From assembly GCA_012845835.1 (NCBI GenBank), contig JABAKD010000026.1, positions 458,983-522,982 on the forward strand: a stretch of DNA of 64,000 nt, read 5' to 3'. A program made the position numbers and the translations under genes. The stretch comes from Undaria pinnatifida. Lineage: Eukaryota > Sar > Phaeophyceae > Laminariales > Alariaceae. The first letter of the stretch is position 1; each line of letters begins with the position of its first letter. This document shows positions 43,264-53,799 of the stretch, piece by piece. The notes beneath the pieces are model-generated. The model searched no databases. It was not told the origin of the DNA and saw only the letters and a list, made by a program, of their open reading frames with translations.

Positions 43264-44095
43264 GGCGGGACATTTCAATATGTGCGCGGAAACTATAAAT
43301 CCTCAAAGGGGACAAACCTGACGATTGAAGCAATAAGACATCCCTTTATATCATCTGGCTTGTAATGTTTACTATTCTAAAAGGTTTCATGTTAGATGCA
43401 GCATGCAACCCAGTGTTTAAGTGTAGTAAATAACGTGTTAAATCTTCATAATTTGTTGTTGTATGATACATGGATCGAAAGCTGGAATATTTCATTATAT
43501 AAAATGAAAATACACTCCAGCTGTGAGATCGAAGATTTCGTCGAAACTCATCTTTGCAAGCTGTGTGTGATACTCCGATCGCGCGATTTTATAGAATATT
43601 TGTAGTCACCATTATTTTCTGACATCGCTAATTATAAGAAAGAGATGCGTATTGTCAAATACAACAGGCGAGGTGATGTGGTCATGCACTGTTTGTCACC
43701 ATCATCATACAGTTACCATTCTTTTCTGACATCGCTAATTATACGAAAGAGATACGTATTGCCGAATACAGCATGCGAGGTGATGTATGTGGCCATGTAC
43801 TGTCTCCGCCATTGAGCATTAGAGGGAGGGATGCGAATCGTCAGTTTTTAAGGAACGCTTGGTATGCATGTGCTTAATTACGTTACCTCGTTAGTCATAC
43901 TTGGTATACACGCGTCCAATTACGTTACCTCGTTGGTCATACTTCGCTTGGCATAGGTTGGGAGGCGATCATGCAGACGGTATGTACGAAATACCCTACG
44001 TAATGGGTTGGTAAGGTTGTTTACCGCAATTTTAACACATCTGCCTGTGCTTCCTTTTCCAAATTATTTTTGTCTCAAATAAATGTACGATTTCA
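43264..44095. repeat. Segmental duplication, copy A
   Basis: Matches 46022-46753 from ACATTTCAATATGTGCGCGG through GCAATAAGACATCCCTTTAT, GTTGTTGTATGATACAT and TTACCGCAATTTTAACACAT to ATGTACGATTTCACGCC. Copy A contains an extra 93 bp at 43493-43585 and extra bases near 43840. It also holds an internal ~107 bp tandem pair (CATTNTTTTCTGACATCGCT). Confidence 0.88.
43493..43585 (-). mobile_element. 93 bp insertion: truncated end of the C/G-tract repeat
   Basis: The insert consists of the terminal part of the modular repeat (ATACACTCCAGCTGTGAGAT to CGATCGCGCG). It is flanked by a 4 bp duplication ATTT (43489-43492 and 43586-43589). Copy B at 46240 reads straight through with one ATTT. This shows that the family inserts by a process that makes target duplications and often leaves only its AT-rich end. 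Confidence 0.85.
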
Positions 44096-44158
44096 CGCCT
44101 ATGATTTTACCTTGTCGATGTGGGGCTCTGCGGTCGTCAATTTCAAGTCAGAGATACA

Positions 44159-44425
44159 TCCTACAATATATTATAAAAATTAAAATACACTCCAGCTGTG
44201 AGATCGAAGATTTCGTCGAAACTCATCTTTGCAAGCTGTGTGTGATACTCCGATCGCGCGCATTACGAGTTGTGTGTCCTCATTAAGGTCGGCGACTCCC
44301 CTTACAACTACACTGTAGCTATCAGGGTCAACAGGATGATTTTAGTCAGTCTGTGCGCGGAAACTATAAAACCCGTTTCTGAGGGGGACAAAATCTGACA
44401 GCTGTGAAGCCTACAATATATTATA
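44159..44425 (-). repeat. C/G-tract repeat, tandem copy 2a
   Basis: From CCTACAATATATTATAAAAA to GACAAAATCTGACAGCTGTG. It is joined head-to-tail to the next copy, which begins with the same CCTACAATATATTAT near 44408. The pair differs by small indels. Confidence 0.82.
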
Positions 44426-45790
44426 AAAATCAAAATACACTCCAGCTGTGAGATCGAAGATTTCGTCGAAACTCATCTTTGCAAGCTGTGTGTGATACTC
44501 CGATCGCGCGCATTACGAGTTGTGTGTCCTCATTAAGGATATAGGTCGGCGACTCCCCTTACAGCTACAGTGTAGCTATCAGGGTCAACAGGATGATTTT
44601 AGTCAGTCTGTGCGCGGAAACTATAAAACCCGTTTCTGAGGGGGACAAAATCTGACAGCTGTGAAGGCAAAGGGGGGGCCTGGTTTTGATCAAAAGCGAG
44701 CGGGTTTGGAGGGGGGCGGGGGGGGGGGGGGGGGGGGGGAAAGGGCAATTTGTGCATGTAAGCTATAAATCCTTTCGAGGGGATAAATCTGACGGTTTTG
44801 GCACCAGTATATTTTTGGGGGCGGGGGGGGGGGGGGGGGGGGGGGGGTTGGCGCGGGGGGGGGGGGGGGGGCAGCTCGATATGTGCCTGGAAACTATACA
44901 TTATTTCGAGGGGACAAATGTGACATTTTTGGAAATAATACATCAGTTTATCGTGTATATTCTGGGGTAAGTCGTACAATCAGTGAGTAAAGAGAGGGTG
45001 GAGTGTTCGAGGGGGTGGGGTTGGGATGGGTTGGGGGGGGAGGGTGGGGGGTGGGGGCGGGGGCGGGGGGCGGGGGGGGGGGGGGGGGAGGGCTTTAGGT
45101 GAGGGGTTTGTTATACGTGTGGTGCTAGGTCTAGGCGAAGGTGCGGGTGATGGGGAAGAAAGGGGCGTTCGAGGCGGGGGGGGGGGGGACACAGCGGCAT
45201 GGATGGCTCTCGAAAGATAATGAGGTGATATCCTGTGCGTGAAGTGTTTATTAATGTGGCGGATTTCGATATTTGGTGGGGCGTTTGAGTAAGGGAGAGC
45301 AAGAGGGGGGGGGGGGGGGGAGTTTTTTTAGAAGGTTTAGGTCACAAATAATATTCAAATACACTTCGGCTGTGAGATCAAAGATATGTATCAGCTTGTT
45401 ATACGCGTGGTGCTAGGTCTACGCGATCGTGCAGGTGGTCGGGAAAGAGGGGGCGTTTGAGGGGGGGGGGTGGGAAACACAGCGGCATGGATGGCTCTCG
45501 AAAGATAATGAGGTGATATCCTGTGCGTGAAGTGTTTGTTAATGTGGCGGATTTTGATATTTGGTGGGGCGTTTGAGTAAGGGAGAGCAAGAGGGGGGGG
45601 GGGGATTTTTAGGAGGTTTAGGTCACAAATAATATTCAAATACACTTCGGCTGTGAGATCAAAGATATGTAGCAGCTTGTTATACGCGTGGTGCTAGGTC
45701 TAGGCGATCGTGTAGGTGGTCGGAAAAGAGGGGGCGTTGGAGGGGGGGGGGGGTGGGGGGGGGGTGGGGGGGGGGGGGGGGGGGGGGGGG
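44408..45790 (-). repeat. G-tract modular dispersed repeat, long copy 2b
   Basis: The fullest copy of the family. After the AT-rich terminus and the GCGCGGAAACTATAAAACCC module come further related modules (CATGTAAGCTATAAATCC and GTGCCTGGAAACTATACATT), each followed by TCTGACGG- or TGTGACA-type ends and preceded by long G-runs (for example about 44711-44740 and 44821-44870). Then two ~281 bp units containing GGATGGCTCTCGAAAGATAA, TTTGGTGGGGCGTTTGAGTA and ATACACTTCGGCTGTGAGAT lie near 45080-45640. Many G-runs of three or more could form G-quadruplexes. Confidence 0.8.
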
Positions 45791-46021
45791 GAATATTTGA
45801 AACCTTCGTCATGGATGGTCAGAAAGATAATGATGTGGTATCAACTGCGTATAGGTGTTTATTACTCAGGCCGATTTTGATTGTGAGTGGGGCGTTTGGA
45901 CAGAGTAGGCGGAAGGGGGGGGGGGGGGATCGGGGGACGGAGGGGCGGGGGGGGGGGGGAAAGGGTTGGGGTTTGTTATGAAAAAGAGGTCAGTGGAGGG
46001 GGAGGGGAGAGGGGGGGGGGG
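45791..46021. other. G-rich sequence between modular repeats and copy B
   Basis: Contains a diverged GTCATGGATGGTCAGAAAGA module and long G-runs. It continues the same repeat style; no gene is present. Confidence 0.5.
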
Positions 46022-46753
46022 GACATTTCAATATGTGCGCGGAAACTATAAATTCTCAAAGGGGACAAACCTGACGATTGAAGCAATAAGACATCCCTTT
46101 ATATCATCTGGCTTGTAATGTTTACTATTCTAGAAGGTTTGATGTAAGATGTAGCATGCAACCCAGTGTTTAAGTGTAGTAAATAACGTGTTAAATCTTC
46201 ATAGTTTGTTGTTGTATGATACATCGATCGAAAGCTAGAATATTTTATAGAATATTTGTAGGTACCATTATTTCCTGACATCGCTAATTATATGAAAGAG
46301 ATACGTATTGTCAAATGCAACAGGCGAGGTGATGTGGTCATGCACTGTGTTTGTCACCATCATCATACAATCACCATTATTATCGACATCGCTAATTATA
46401 CGCAAGAGATACGTATTGCCAAATACAGCATGCGAGGTGATGTATGTGGCCATATGCTGTCTCCGTCATTGAGCATTAGAGGGAGGGATGCGAATCGACG
46501 CTTGGTATACACGTGCTCAATTACGTTACCTCATTAGTCATACTTGGTATACGCGCGCTCAATCACGTTACCTCGTTAGTAATATTTCGCTTGGCATAGG
46601 TGGGGAGGCGATCATGCAGACGGTATGTACGAAATACCCTACGTAATGGGTTGGTAAGGTTGTTTACCGCAATTTTAACACATCTGCCTGTGCTTCCTTT
46701 TCCAAATTATTTTTGTCTCAAATAAATGTACGATTTCACGCCTATGATTTTAC
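46022..46753. repeat. Segmental duplication, copy B
   Basis: Partner of 43264-44095 without the 93 bp insertion. At its right end it is joined to a TATATATATA stretch and then a SINE. Confidence 0.88.
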
Positions 46754-46796
46754 CATATATATATACATATGCCAACATGTGCCAACATATAATTGA

Positions 46797-47042
46797 GTGT
46801 CAGGTTATCCTCGAGCCTGGAATAGGTTGTTATTGTGAACTCGAGCCTTGCCGGGTGCATACTCGTAAAAATTCGTTGGGATTTTTTCTTGTGCACAAAT
46901 TGACATGCGGAGAGCGCGGGAGCGTGAGTTAGCAACACTCGATGAAAAATCGACGAGCAGTGGGATTGCTGAACCCTATGCGCGATAAAATTTTCAAGGA
47001 AAGAACCGGGGGGCAGAAGTGTGCGAAAAAATAAAAAATAAC
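46797..47042 (+). mobile_element. tRNA-derived SINE, copy 2 (5'-truncated, internally deleted)
   Basis: Matches the SINE at 28164 from TCAGGTTATCCTCGAGCCTG through CTCGATGAAAAATCGACGAG to GTGTGCGAAAAAATAAAAAA. It lacks the first ~20 bp with the A box and lacks the CCTGTGACCACGG segment before the tail. The B-box-like GAACTCGAGCC is recognisable. Confidence 0.85.
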
Positions 47043-47429
47043 AAGAGTAATTGTGATATGTATACTACTAGACTAATAGCTATATGAAGCTCGGACAGGA
47101 ATGACTTATTATTTGACCCGGCAAAAAGTGCCCACAAGTATTTTAGCTCTATTGTGGGAGCAGACCAAGGCTTTGATGGTAGGGGATGTACCACCTTTTC
47201 ACTGCCGAGTACGAGCCAGCCTCTCACGAATATCTTTGTATGTTTGTGCCTCACTTACGAAATTCTTTATTATATGACCGTGTTTTTTTTTTCTTTTTCA
47301 GGCGATTCGCTCGGGGCGGGGTAGTAGCCAACCATTCCATTGCAGAATCATATCGTAAAATTTAGACAGCACGAAAGCTCATCAAAAGTGTAAAGAAACA
47401 AGAAAAACAAGAAACACGCGGCGAGAAAC
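47043..47429. other. Unassigned sequence
   Basis: AT-rich; no recognised gene or repeat. Confidence 0.35.
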
Positions 47430-47770
47430 ATGTACATAGAATGACGGAACAGTCTGGAGTTTGGCGGAACGGAAAAGAAATATCGGAGAACCGGGTAGTA
47501 TTTAAGGGGGGGGGTGGTTTCCGAGGAAAGAATGATGGAAACATAGATAGGAGTCTTAGGAGCATCAGCATAGTACAGCAGCGGCAGCAGCACAGCTGCA
47601 GCAGCGAGTATGTATCGGACACGACAACTGGTAGAGGTAAAAGGGAGAACTAGTAGGGAATAGTGCAGAGACAGATGAAGCAGCAGTAGTAGCAGTAGGG
47701 ATTAGACCGGCGGCATGAGCATAAGGGGTAGAGAGGCCGCAAGGGGGAGCACCCATCGCAATCTCCCACC
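47430..47770 (-). repeat. CTG/CCG-rich dispersed repeat, copy 2
   Basis: Inverted relative of 24700-25150. AGTCTGGAGTTTGGCGGAAC and GAAATATCGGAGAACCGGG match the earlier copy, followed by GCAGCAGCGGCAGCAGCA-type triplets and GCATGAGCATAAGGGGTAGA. No gene is called. Confidence 0.72.
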
Positions 47771-47790
47771 CACCCACCCACCCACCCACC
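47768..47790. repeat. (CCCA)n microsatellite
   Basis: About five to six units of CCCA. Confidence 0.8.
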
Positions 47791-48110
47791 CGATTGCTTC
47801 ACGTGCAGGAGGGCTAAAGAGGGGGGGGGGGCGGGGGGGGGCGAGAGGAGGAAAAAAAGGAAGGGATAATTAATTCCTTATTCTGCGTGCTTTGATTCTT
47901 CGGAGGGGGGGAGGAGGGGGCTTCCGGTTGTTGAGGTTATCTGTCGGGAGTAGAGGGCAGGTCAGCCACGTACAATAGCCGGGATAGGGAACGGGGGAGG
48001 GGGAGGGGCAGGGGAAATGAAACGAGGGAAAGCCGCCAGTTTCCACTCCCCCCTCCGCCGGGGAGAACGCCATTATATTAACGAACACGCAAATTTTCGT
48101 GAAGAGGAGA
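47791..48110. other. G-rich unassigned sequence
   Basis: Contains G-runs near 47820-47840 and GGGAGGGGGAGGGG near 47995. No gene is seen. Confidence 0.35.
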
Positions 48111-48210
48111 CCAAGAGGAGGGGTCACTCGCACAGGCGACCCCGAGCCACTGCGACTAAAACTGAGTGCTCCGAAAAGTGACGACCCCCCTGCCGTCCGT
48201 GGCTTTGGTC
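48111..48210 (+). mobile_element. Decayed relic of MITE family 1 (right half)
   Basis: GGGGTCACTCGCACAGGCGA, CCGAGCCACTG and a terminal GACCCCCCTGCCGTCCGTGG ending GGTC resemble the right half of the 269 bp MITE at 11867-12135. The left half is missing or unrecognisable. No target duplication is seen. Confidence 0.5.
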
Positions 48211-48985
48211 AGCTTTCGTCACCACGTCACCTCTGCTCTGAAGTCGAGGATTAATCGATACTCGTCTTTTCAGCGTGCACTTTGTACTAGTTTATTTTAC
48301 CACTTTTGCTTTCCAGCTCAAACAAGGCGCAAAAAAGGTTTTAACCTCAGCGAGCTTTTCTACAAACAAGCCGTGTGGTCACAAGTGTCTTCCCTTATCG
48401 CCCCCGATACATGCCTCCATCTTAATCGTGCAAACGAGTCGGCATTTACTATTCTCGCTTTGCACTTTTCAGGCTGCCGGTCGATCTGCATCGCATTCGC
48501 CAACACGCGTTCCAAATTTCTCAAAAACGGGTGGGTGCCTATTATCAGCCCATTTTCCCTGGGCACTGCCCGTGGCGCTGTTATGGCACTGCCACGCCAA
48601 CGCTTTTTTGTCATGAGGGCGACGGCAACGATACAAATTTCGAAAGTGGTACATGTTTTATACTGTCATGACAAACGCCATAAATGATATCAGCCATGGC
48701 AAGGCCGGTCCCCCACCCTGTAGTCTAGCGGTTGCCCTCGAAAACTATTACTCCGAGCTATTAATTAATAAGAAGGTTGAATTCACCGTTTCGAGTCCTG
48801 CCGTGAGCTTCTATTTTTTACACCGAGTAGACTGCATTGCAGATGATAGCGCGTGGCATGCGTATGCAAAAATCCACCCGAGTCGACGAGGGAAGAAAGT
48901 GCTCTGTACCCCCTTCTTGCGAAAAAATAAAGGTGCGTGTCATACGTCGCGTAGTGTGTGTCGGGCAGAAAAGCCTGCTTAGTGA
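48211..48985. other. Region with SINE relics and a 173-codon open frame of doubtful meaning
   Basis: An open frame at 48166-48687 (plus) overlaps the MITE relic and a minus-strand SINE-tail relic near 48366-48425 (GTGTGGTCACAAGTGTCTTC). It is therefore probably not a gene. At 48717-48812 the sequence TGTAGTCTAGCGGTT...GTTTCGAGTCCTGCC resembles the A and B boxes of a tRNA gene, followed by an A-rich end near 48925. This may be another tRNA-derived SINE. Confidence 0.35.
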
Positions 48986-49972
48986 CCCCGGATCTGAGCT
49001 AAAAAAATAAGACCAAGGAGGGAGAATGAAACTCTATGTGGAGATGGTAGATGGGATGAGCATTCAAAAAGGTAAACATGGTAATTGTGACATGACTTAC
49101 TAAAGTAGCTACTACATCCAGCAGTGCCTCGGTCACTAATTTAATGCTGTATTTAGCTCTTTTTGGGGGCGTTGGGGGAAATCGTTTTTCTCCATCCACG
49201 GAAACTCAAATTCACCAGCGTTTTAATTTTTTTGGTAACCAACGACGTTTGGTGCATCTTTTCATCTAAAACATTGTCGACAAAATATTCTAATAACCTG
49301 TTGGATCACGGCCAGCAAACCGTTGGGTCCTATAGGAAACGAAATAGCTAATTTCTTATATGAACTTCGGATTCACTTGTGACACCCCCATATTGTTCTC
49401 CATTTGCAAGGAAAACAAACATTTTTCTTCTTTTTTTGTAAATATTTTTTTTTGATCAAGGAGTAGGGATGTGAAAATAGGTAAAAATCGGATCCAACCG
49501 TACCAAAAAAAAATATTTCCGAGAAAAAGTCGTTTTCTTTGCAAATACGGAGAAAGCCAAGGGAGAAAAGTATCGGGGTGTCATTTGAATAGGTGAACCT
49601 GAACTTAACTATTTTCCTCTCGGAAATTATCGATTTCGTTTCCTAAACGAAAAAAATATCTTCTTACTCTAATTCCACAAGGTATTCTTTTGTGTCTTGA
49701 CAATATATTAGAATATATATACAAGATACCGAACGTCGTGGGGCACCTATTAATATTATTAAGAAACGCTGGGGTGAACTTGAGTTTTCCTGATGGAGAA
49801 AACCAAATTAACCCAACCGCCCCCTAAACATCTATTTACAGTGGACACTCACCGCTGTTGTAGCTTGCACCTACTACATGCTACGACTACTACTACCGTA
49901 CAATCAATGGCGAACATCTGTCCGCTTCGTGTCATTTGTATTTTTCGTTCCTGAGCGGAAATCCCCCTGCAT
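48986..49972. other. AT-rich unassigned sequence
   Basis: Long A and T runs, with no recognised gene or repeat in about 1 kb. Confidence 0.4.
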
Positions 49973-49974
49973 AC

Positions 49975-50040
49975 GTACTTCTACTCCTCCCCCTCCTCTT
50001 CCTCCTCCTCCTACTACTACTGCTACTACTACTATTACTC

Positions 50041-50082
<42 letters not shown>

Positions 50083-50101
50083 TCACTACTACTACTACTA
50101 A

Positions 50102-50154
<53 letters not shown>

Positions 50155-50178
50155 TTACTACTACTACTACTACTACTT

Positions 50179-50218
<40 letters not shown>

Positions 50219-50232
50219 TACAACTACTACTG
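49975..50232. repeat. (CTA/TAC)n trinucleotide microsatellite
   Basis: About 250 bp of CTA repeats with CTC, TTA and TTC variants, more degenerate at the left. It is open in all frames, giving Leu, Thr, Val or Ser runs that are not genes. Confidence 0.97.
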
Positions 50233-50457
50233 TTGTATCTATTGCCAAACTGTAAATGGTCTGCTGCTAAGTGCTGTTGACCCCTCTGGTGGCACTGAGG
50301 CCGTGGTTGTCTTTGGCCCAGACCAGCCACGTGAAGAGGAAATATTTCGGAAAACCTACTTCTGGAAGACATGAGCAGGGCCGAGATTTTCACTTTTTTT
50401 TTCAAATTCTCAAGGCTGGAGTTTTAGTGAAATGTTTTCTTATAAGGTTGCCGGCAC
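50233..50457. other. Unassigned spacer between the microsatellite and the gypsy element
   Basis: No recognised gene or repeat. The left boundary of the gypsy LTR is placed near 50458 only by comparison of its two LTRs. Confidence 0.35.
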
Positions 50458-50892
50458 TGCTGCCGTTTAAAATGATTACAATATTTATGGAGCCTGGCCT
50501 CTCACGGATCCTGGTGTCGAAGTGGAGAGGGCGGTCCTGGAAGTTTTGCACTCGTCTAGTAGCTGAGACGGCGTCGTGAAGCTGAAGTCGAGGCATGGCG
50601 TCGCGATGCTGAGGTCCCTTGACGATCGCCTTCACAGCTGGCGCATGCTGAAACCTTTCTTTCTTCGCTGTAGCAAGGAGATGCTAACACTAGAGTGACG
50701 GTGGGTTTATGCTCTCTCGTCATGCGGCGGGATTTTCTTTCGGTGGCTGACGTTCCGGGAACGGGTCAACGTCGTCTATAACGGGTGACACGGCCCGCAA
50801 TCCGGGATCGTGAATTGCCTGGCCGGTGACGTGTCACCTCGCGCATGCGTGTACGAGATCTACGATAGGTATCTACGACCCTGTCTTCCACA
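50458..50892 (-). repeat. 3' LTR of the gypsy element
   Basis: Shares TGGCCTCTCACGGATCCTGG, TGAGGTCCCTTGACGATCGC and CGCATGCGTGTACGAGATCT with 58402-58847. The left limit is uncertain by some tens of bases. Confidence 0.85.
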
Positions 50893-51584
50893 TCGCCGCC
50901 CTTTGTATTCGCTGCAAGCCCATCTCAGTTAGGGATGGTATTGTAGTGGTCATCGGGAGAATGACAAATTTAGTAAACGGGGTGCCGATTTTTCGGATCG
51001 AGACACAGCAGCTGATATTTGCGTGCATCCACTCCTGGCAACTGACGTGTTTAGTAACACGAGTGTGAAACACCGATCCAGCGAAGATGCTTACATTTGC
51101 GAGCTTGCATGCTGACAGCGTATACTGGAGTTGTATGGGGTTTCCCAATATATTCTGAACGCACGTATTCCATATGGCCACACGTACTGGTTCGCCCCTC
51201 GTGGTTGCTGTTCTTGGACCCACGGGCAGCGAAGTTGTTCCGGAATTTCTATTTCTTTGACGGGTCCGCCAAGATATTTTCACTCGGAGTCGGCTCGGTT
51301 GATCTAGATGGATCAACGTGTGACTTCGTTTAGGTGAGGCGGAGTCGCGTGGGTCTCATTTCACGTGTGTGTTTAGTGTTCGAACAATTTTGTGGCTTGA
51401 CGGTGGTGTAGCTGTTTTGTCGGGTTTGGAACGGAGTGTCGGGCACGGGCATGAAGTGTCACGCTTCTTACGGCGTCTCCCCGTTGGATACAATCATTTT
51501 CTTCATCTTCTTGCCCCGGCTACTCCCACCGGAATGCCGGGTAGAGTGCCTGTCAGATCATGGTGGACACGAGTGTGTACGTGA
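50893..51584. other. 3' non-coding part of the gypsy element
   Basis: Sequence between the 3' LTR and the SINE with no recognised domain. It probably belongs to the element because the chromodomain region lies beyond it on the same strand. Confidence 0.45.
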
Positions 51585-51903
51585 CCGGTCGCCCCGGTGG
51601 CGTATCAGGTTATCCTCGAGCCTGGTAAAGGTCAGTTTCGTGAGTTCGAGCCCCGCCGAGTGCATACTCGTATAAATTCTTTGGGACTTTTTCTTGTGGA
51701 CAAATTGACTTGCGGAAAGCGCGAGAGAGTGAGTTAGCAACACTCGATGAACAATCGACGAGCAGTGGGATTGCTGAACCCCATGCGCGATAAAAAATTG
51801 AAGGCAAGAACCGGGGAGGAGAAGGCATGACACCTGTGACCACGGCTTGTCCAGAAGCTGGAAAGTGAAAGTGTGCAAAAAAAAAAAAAAAAAAAAAAAA
51901 AAA
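51585..51903 (+). mobile_element. tRNA-derived SINE, copy 3, inside the gypsy element
   Basis: It starts CCGGTCGCCCCGGTGGCGTA with the A-box-like TGGCGTATCAGG and the B-box-like GAGTTCGAGCC. It continues through CAACACTCGATGAACAATCG and CCTGTGACCACGGCTTG and ends in an uninterrupted A-run of about 28 (51876-51903). It is the best-preserved copy. No clear target duplication. Its position shows it arrived after the gypsy element. Confidence 0.9.
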
Positions 51904-52039
51904 CTGCTATGCCTGCTGGTGCTACCCTCATCATCGTTGTAGACTCTTGTGCCTACAGCTGAGTCAACTGTGTTTGCCAACTTGTTCGTTATTCGGTTAC
52001 GCCGCTGAGCATCTGAGAATCTATTTGCGCTGTCTCAAT

Positions 52040-53220
52040 TCGTGCTCGTCCTCGCCTACTGTACGCTTCCGTTTCCCGAGAGAAGGGAGGGGGGGCGAAG
52101 AAGGTGGGGTTATCGCGAGGTGCAAACCTTTTTGGGCTCGGTATGCGGCGATCAATTCGTGACATTGGGGTATTTCGTCCGCGCGATACTCGGGGTCGGA
52201 TTCAGGGTCGCATTCTCGGAGTCTTAGGCGGTACTTGTAGTTGTGGGGGCTTGGTCTGCCAGGTCCCCGTTTATGATCTACTACCCTGTCTACGAAGTAG
52301 AAATCAATTTTGGGTTGGGCTGCGTCTGGATGGTTCAACTCGGGTAGGGGAACAGGCTCCCCTAAAACTAATATCGCCAGCTTTTCAAATTGAGGTGCGG
52401 ATGGTGTCTCCCGTTGATGCTATCGCTTCAAATGGGTGACGTGGACGCACACCTGTCCGGTGTCGTTCGTGAGTCGTACTCCATACACCACTGGTGACAA
52501 TTGTGAGCAGACGACATACGGTCCTCGCCATGGTAATCGCAGTTTTCGGTTGGGCCCATCCGAATCCTGGTAAGGTCTGTACACGAGTATTTCCTGTCCA
52601 GGTTGAAAACCGGGTACGGTTTAAGTTTGCTATTCTGTTTTGCCTGCTTGTCTGCACGCTCGGTTAACGGTCGGGGTGCGAGCTCAAAAGGGATTTGCAA
52701 ATTGTCTCGTGTGTTTTGTGCGAATTCCTCGGTGTCTGCTGTTCTTCCTACATGAGGAATACCGAGGATCATTCGACTGGGAGTCGGGGTTGATTTCCGA
52801 ACATTAAGAAGAATGGTGTCTCACGCATCGTTGCACTAGAACTAGTGTGGTGCGCTAGCTGTACAATGGGTAAGAGAGTGGCTCAGTTGCTTTGATCAAC
52901 TGCACTGTGCATTGCTAGCTTGCTGCGCATCGTTGAGTGCACCCCTTCGGACACTGAATTACCCTGCGGCCGGTACGGCGTTGTGCGGATATTTTATCAT
53001 CCGAGTATTTGTTGCAGCTGGTATATCACCTTATTATCGAATTTGGGGCCTTCATCACTATGCAAGGTTTCTGGTGGGCCGAAGATGCCGATTATTCCTT
53101 CTATTATGGCATTGGCTACCGTTTCAGCCTTTTTATTACGTACCGGCAACGGTACCGCAAACCTCGTCAGTTGGTCCATCGTCGAGAGAACGTATTTTTA
53201 TTCGATCTCCGCGGCTGACG
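52040..53220 (-). pseudogene. gypsy integrase core, C-terminal and chromodomain region
   Basis: Integrase-core-like sequence DQLTRFAVPLPVRNKKAETV and FGPPETLHSDEGPKFDN lies near 53000-53180. An integrase C-terminal segment (YPVFNLDRKYSCTDL) lies near 52430-52770. A chromodomain-like end (FVDRVVDHKRG, YRLRL, DPESDPEY, CHELIAAYRAQ) lies near 52100-52310. Part of a broken fossil element. Confidence 0.82.
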
Positions 53221-53299
53221 TTGATACCGATTTGTGCTCTACTAAGTCAGCCGATATTCGTTGAAATGGCCGCTCGACAGGTAAATGACCTGTCGGCTG

Positions 53300-53560
53300 T
53301 TTAGGCCTGTTGTGTGCTGTTGTTCGTCGTTGACAAGCTTGTCACTTTTCGCACCATTCTCGTACGTCGCGGCTGATGGTGGGCCACAATATTTCTGGCG
53401 GATTTTTTCATAAGTCGGGTGAGATGCGAGGTGTCCTCTGGATATAACGTGGTCATGGTAGGCGTGCAGAATTAATCCAACAAGGGCCTCCGGTACTACG
53501 AGTTGATCGCGGAAGGTGCTTCGTTTTCGAATATATCCCGGAAGGTGCGATTTAAACATC
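53300..53560 (-). pseudogene. gypsy integrase zinc-binding region
   Basis: LILHAYHDHVISRGHLASHP and TYEKIRQKY resemble the HHCC zinc-binding N-terminal part of gypsy integrase. Part of a broken fossil element. Confidence 0.75.
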
Positions 53561-53799
53561 GCAATGAATAGTAAGACATGGTTGTTTTCGTTTCTTTCTC
53601 GGGCAATGTGCGTCTGCATGTTGCATGTCATCGATGTAACGTCCGTAATGCATTGTTTGATTGAGCGGAGTTTTTATTGATCGACGGGCATGAAAACATT
53701 TGTCGCGCTCACGAATACTGATTTCACATTAAAGAGCTCCCGATGGCTGCGTACTGGTTCTAGGTTAGCCAGATTGTCGGCGGAGATCTGATATGGTCG

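Noticed and set aside
42480-46000. Gly- and Pro-rich open frames across G-runs
   Set aside because: Low-complexity products of G/C homopolymer runs within a dispersed repeat.
48166-48687. 173-codon open frame on plus
   Set aside because: It overlaps a MITE relic at its start and a SINE-tail relic in the middle, so it is probably chance.
49930-50255. Open frames rich in Leu, Thr, Val or Ser
   Set aside because: They are translations of the CTA microsatellite in different frames.
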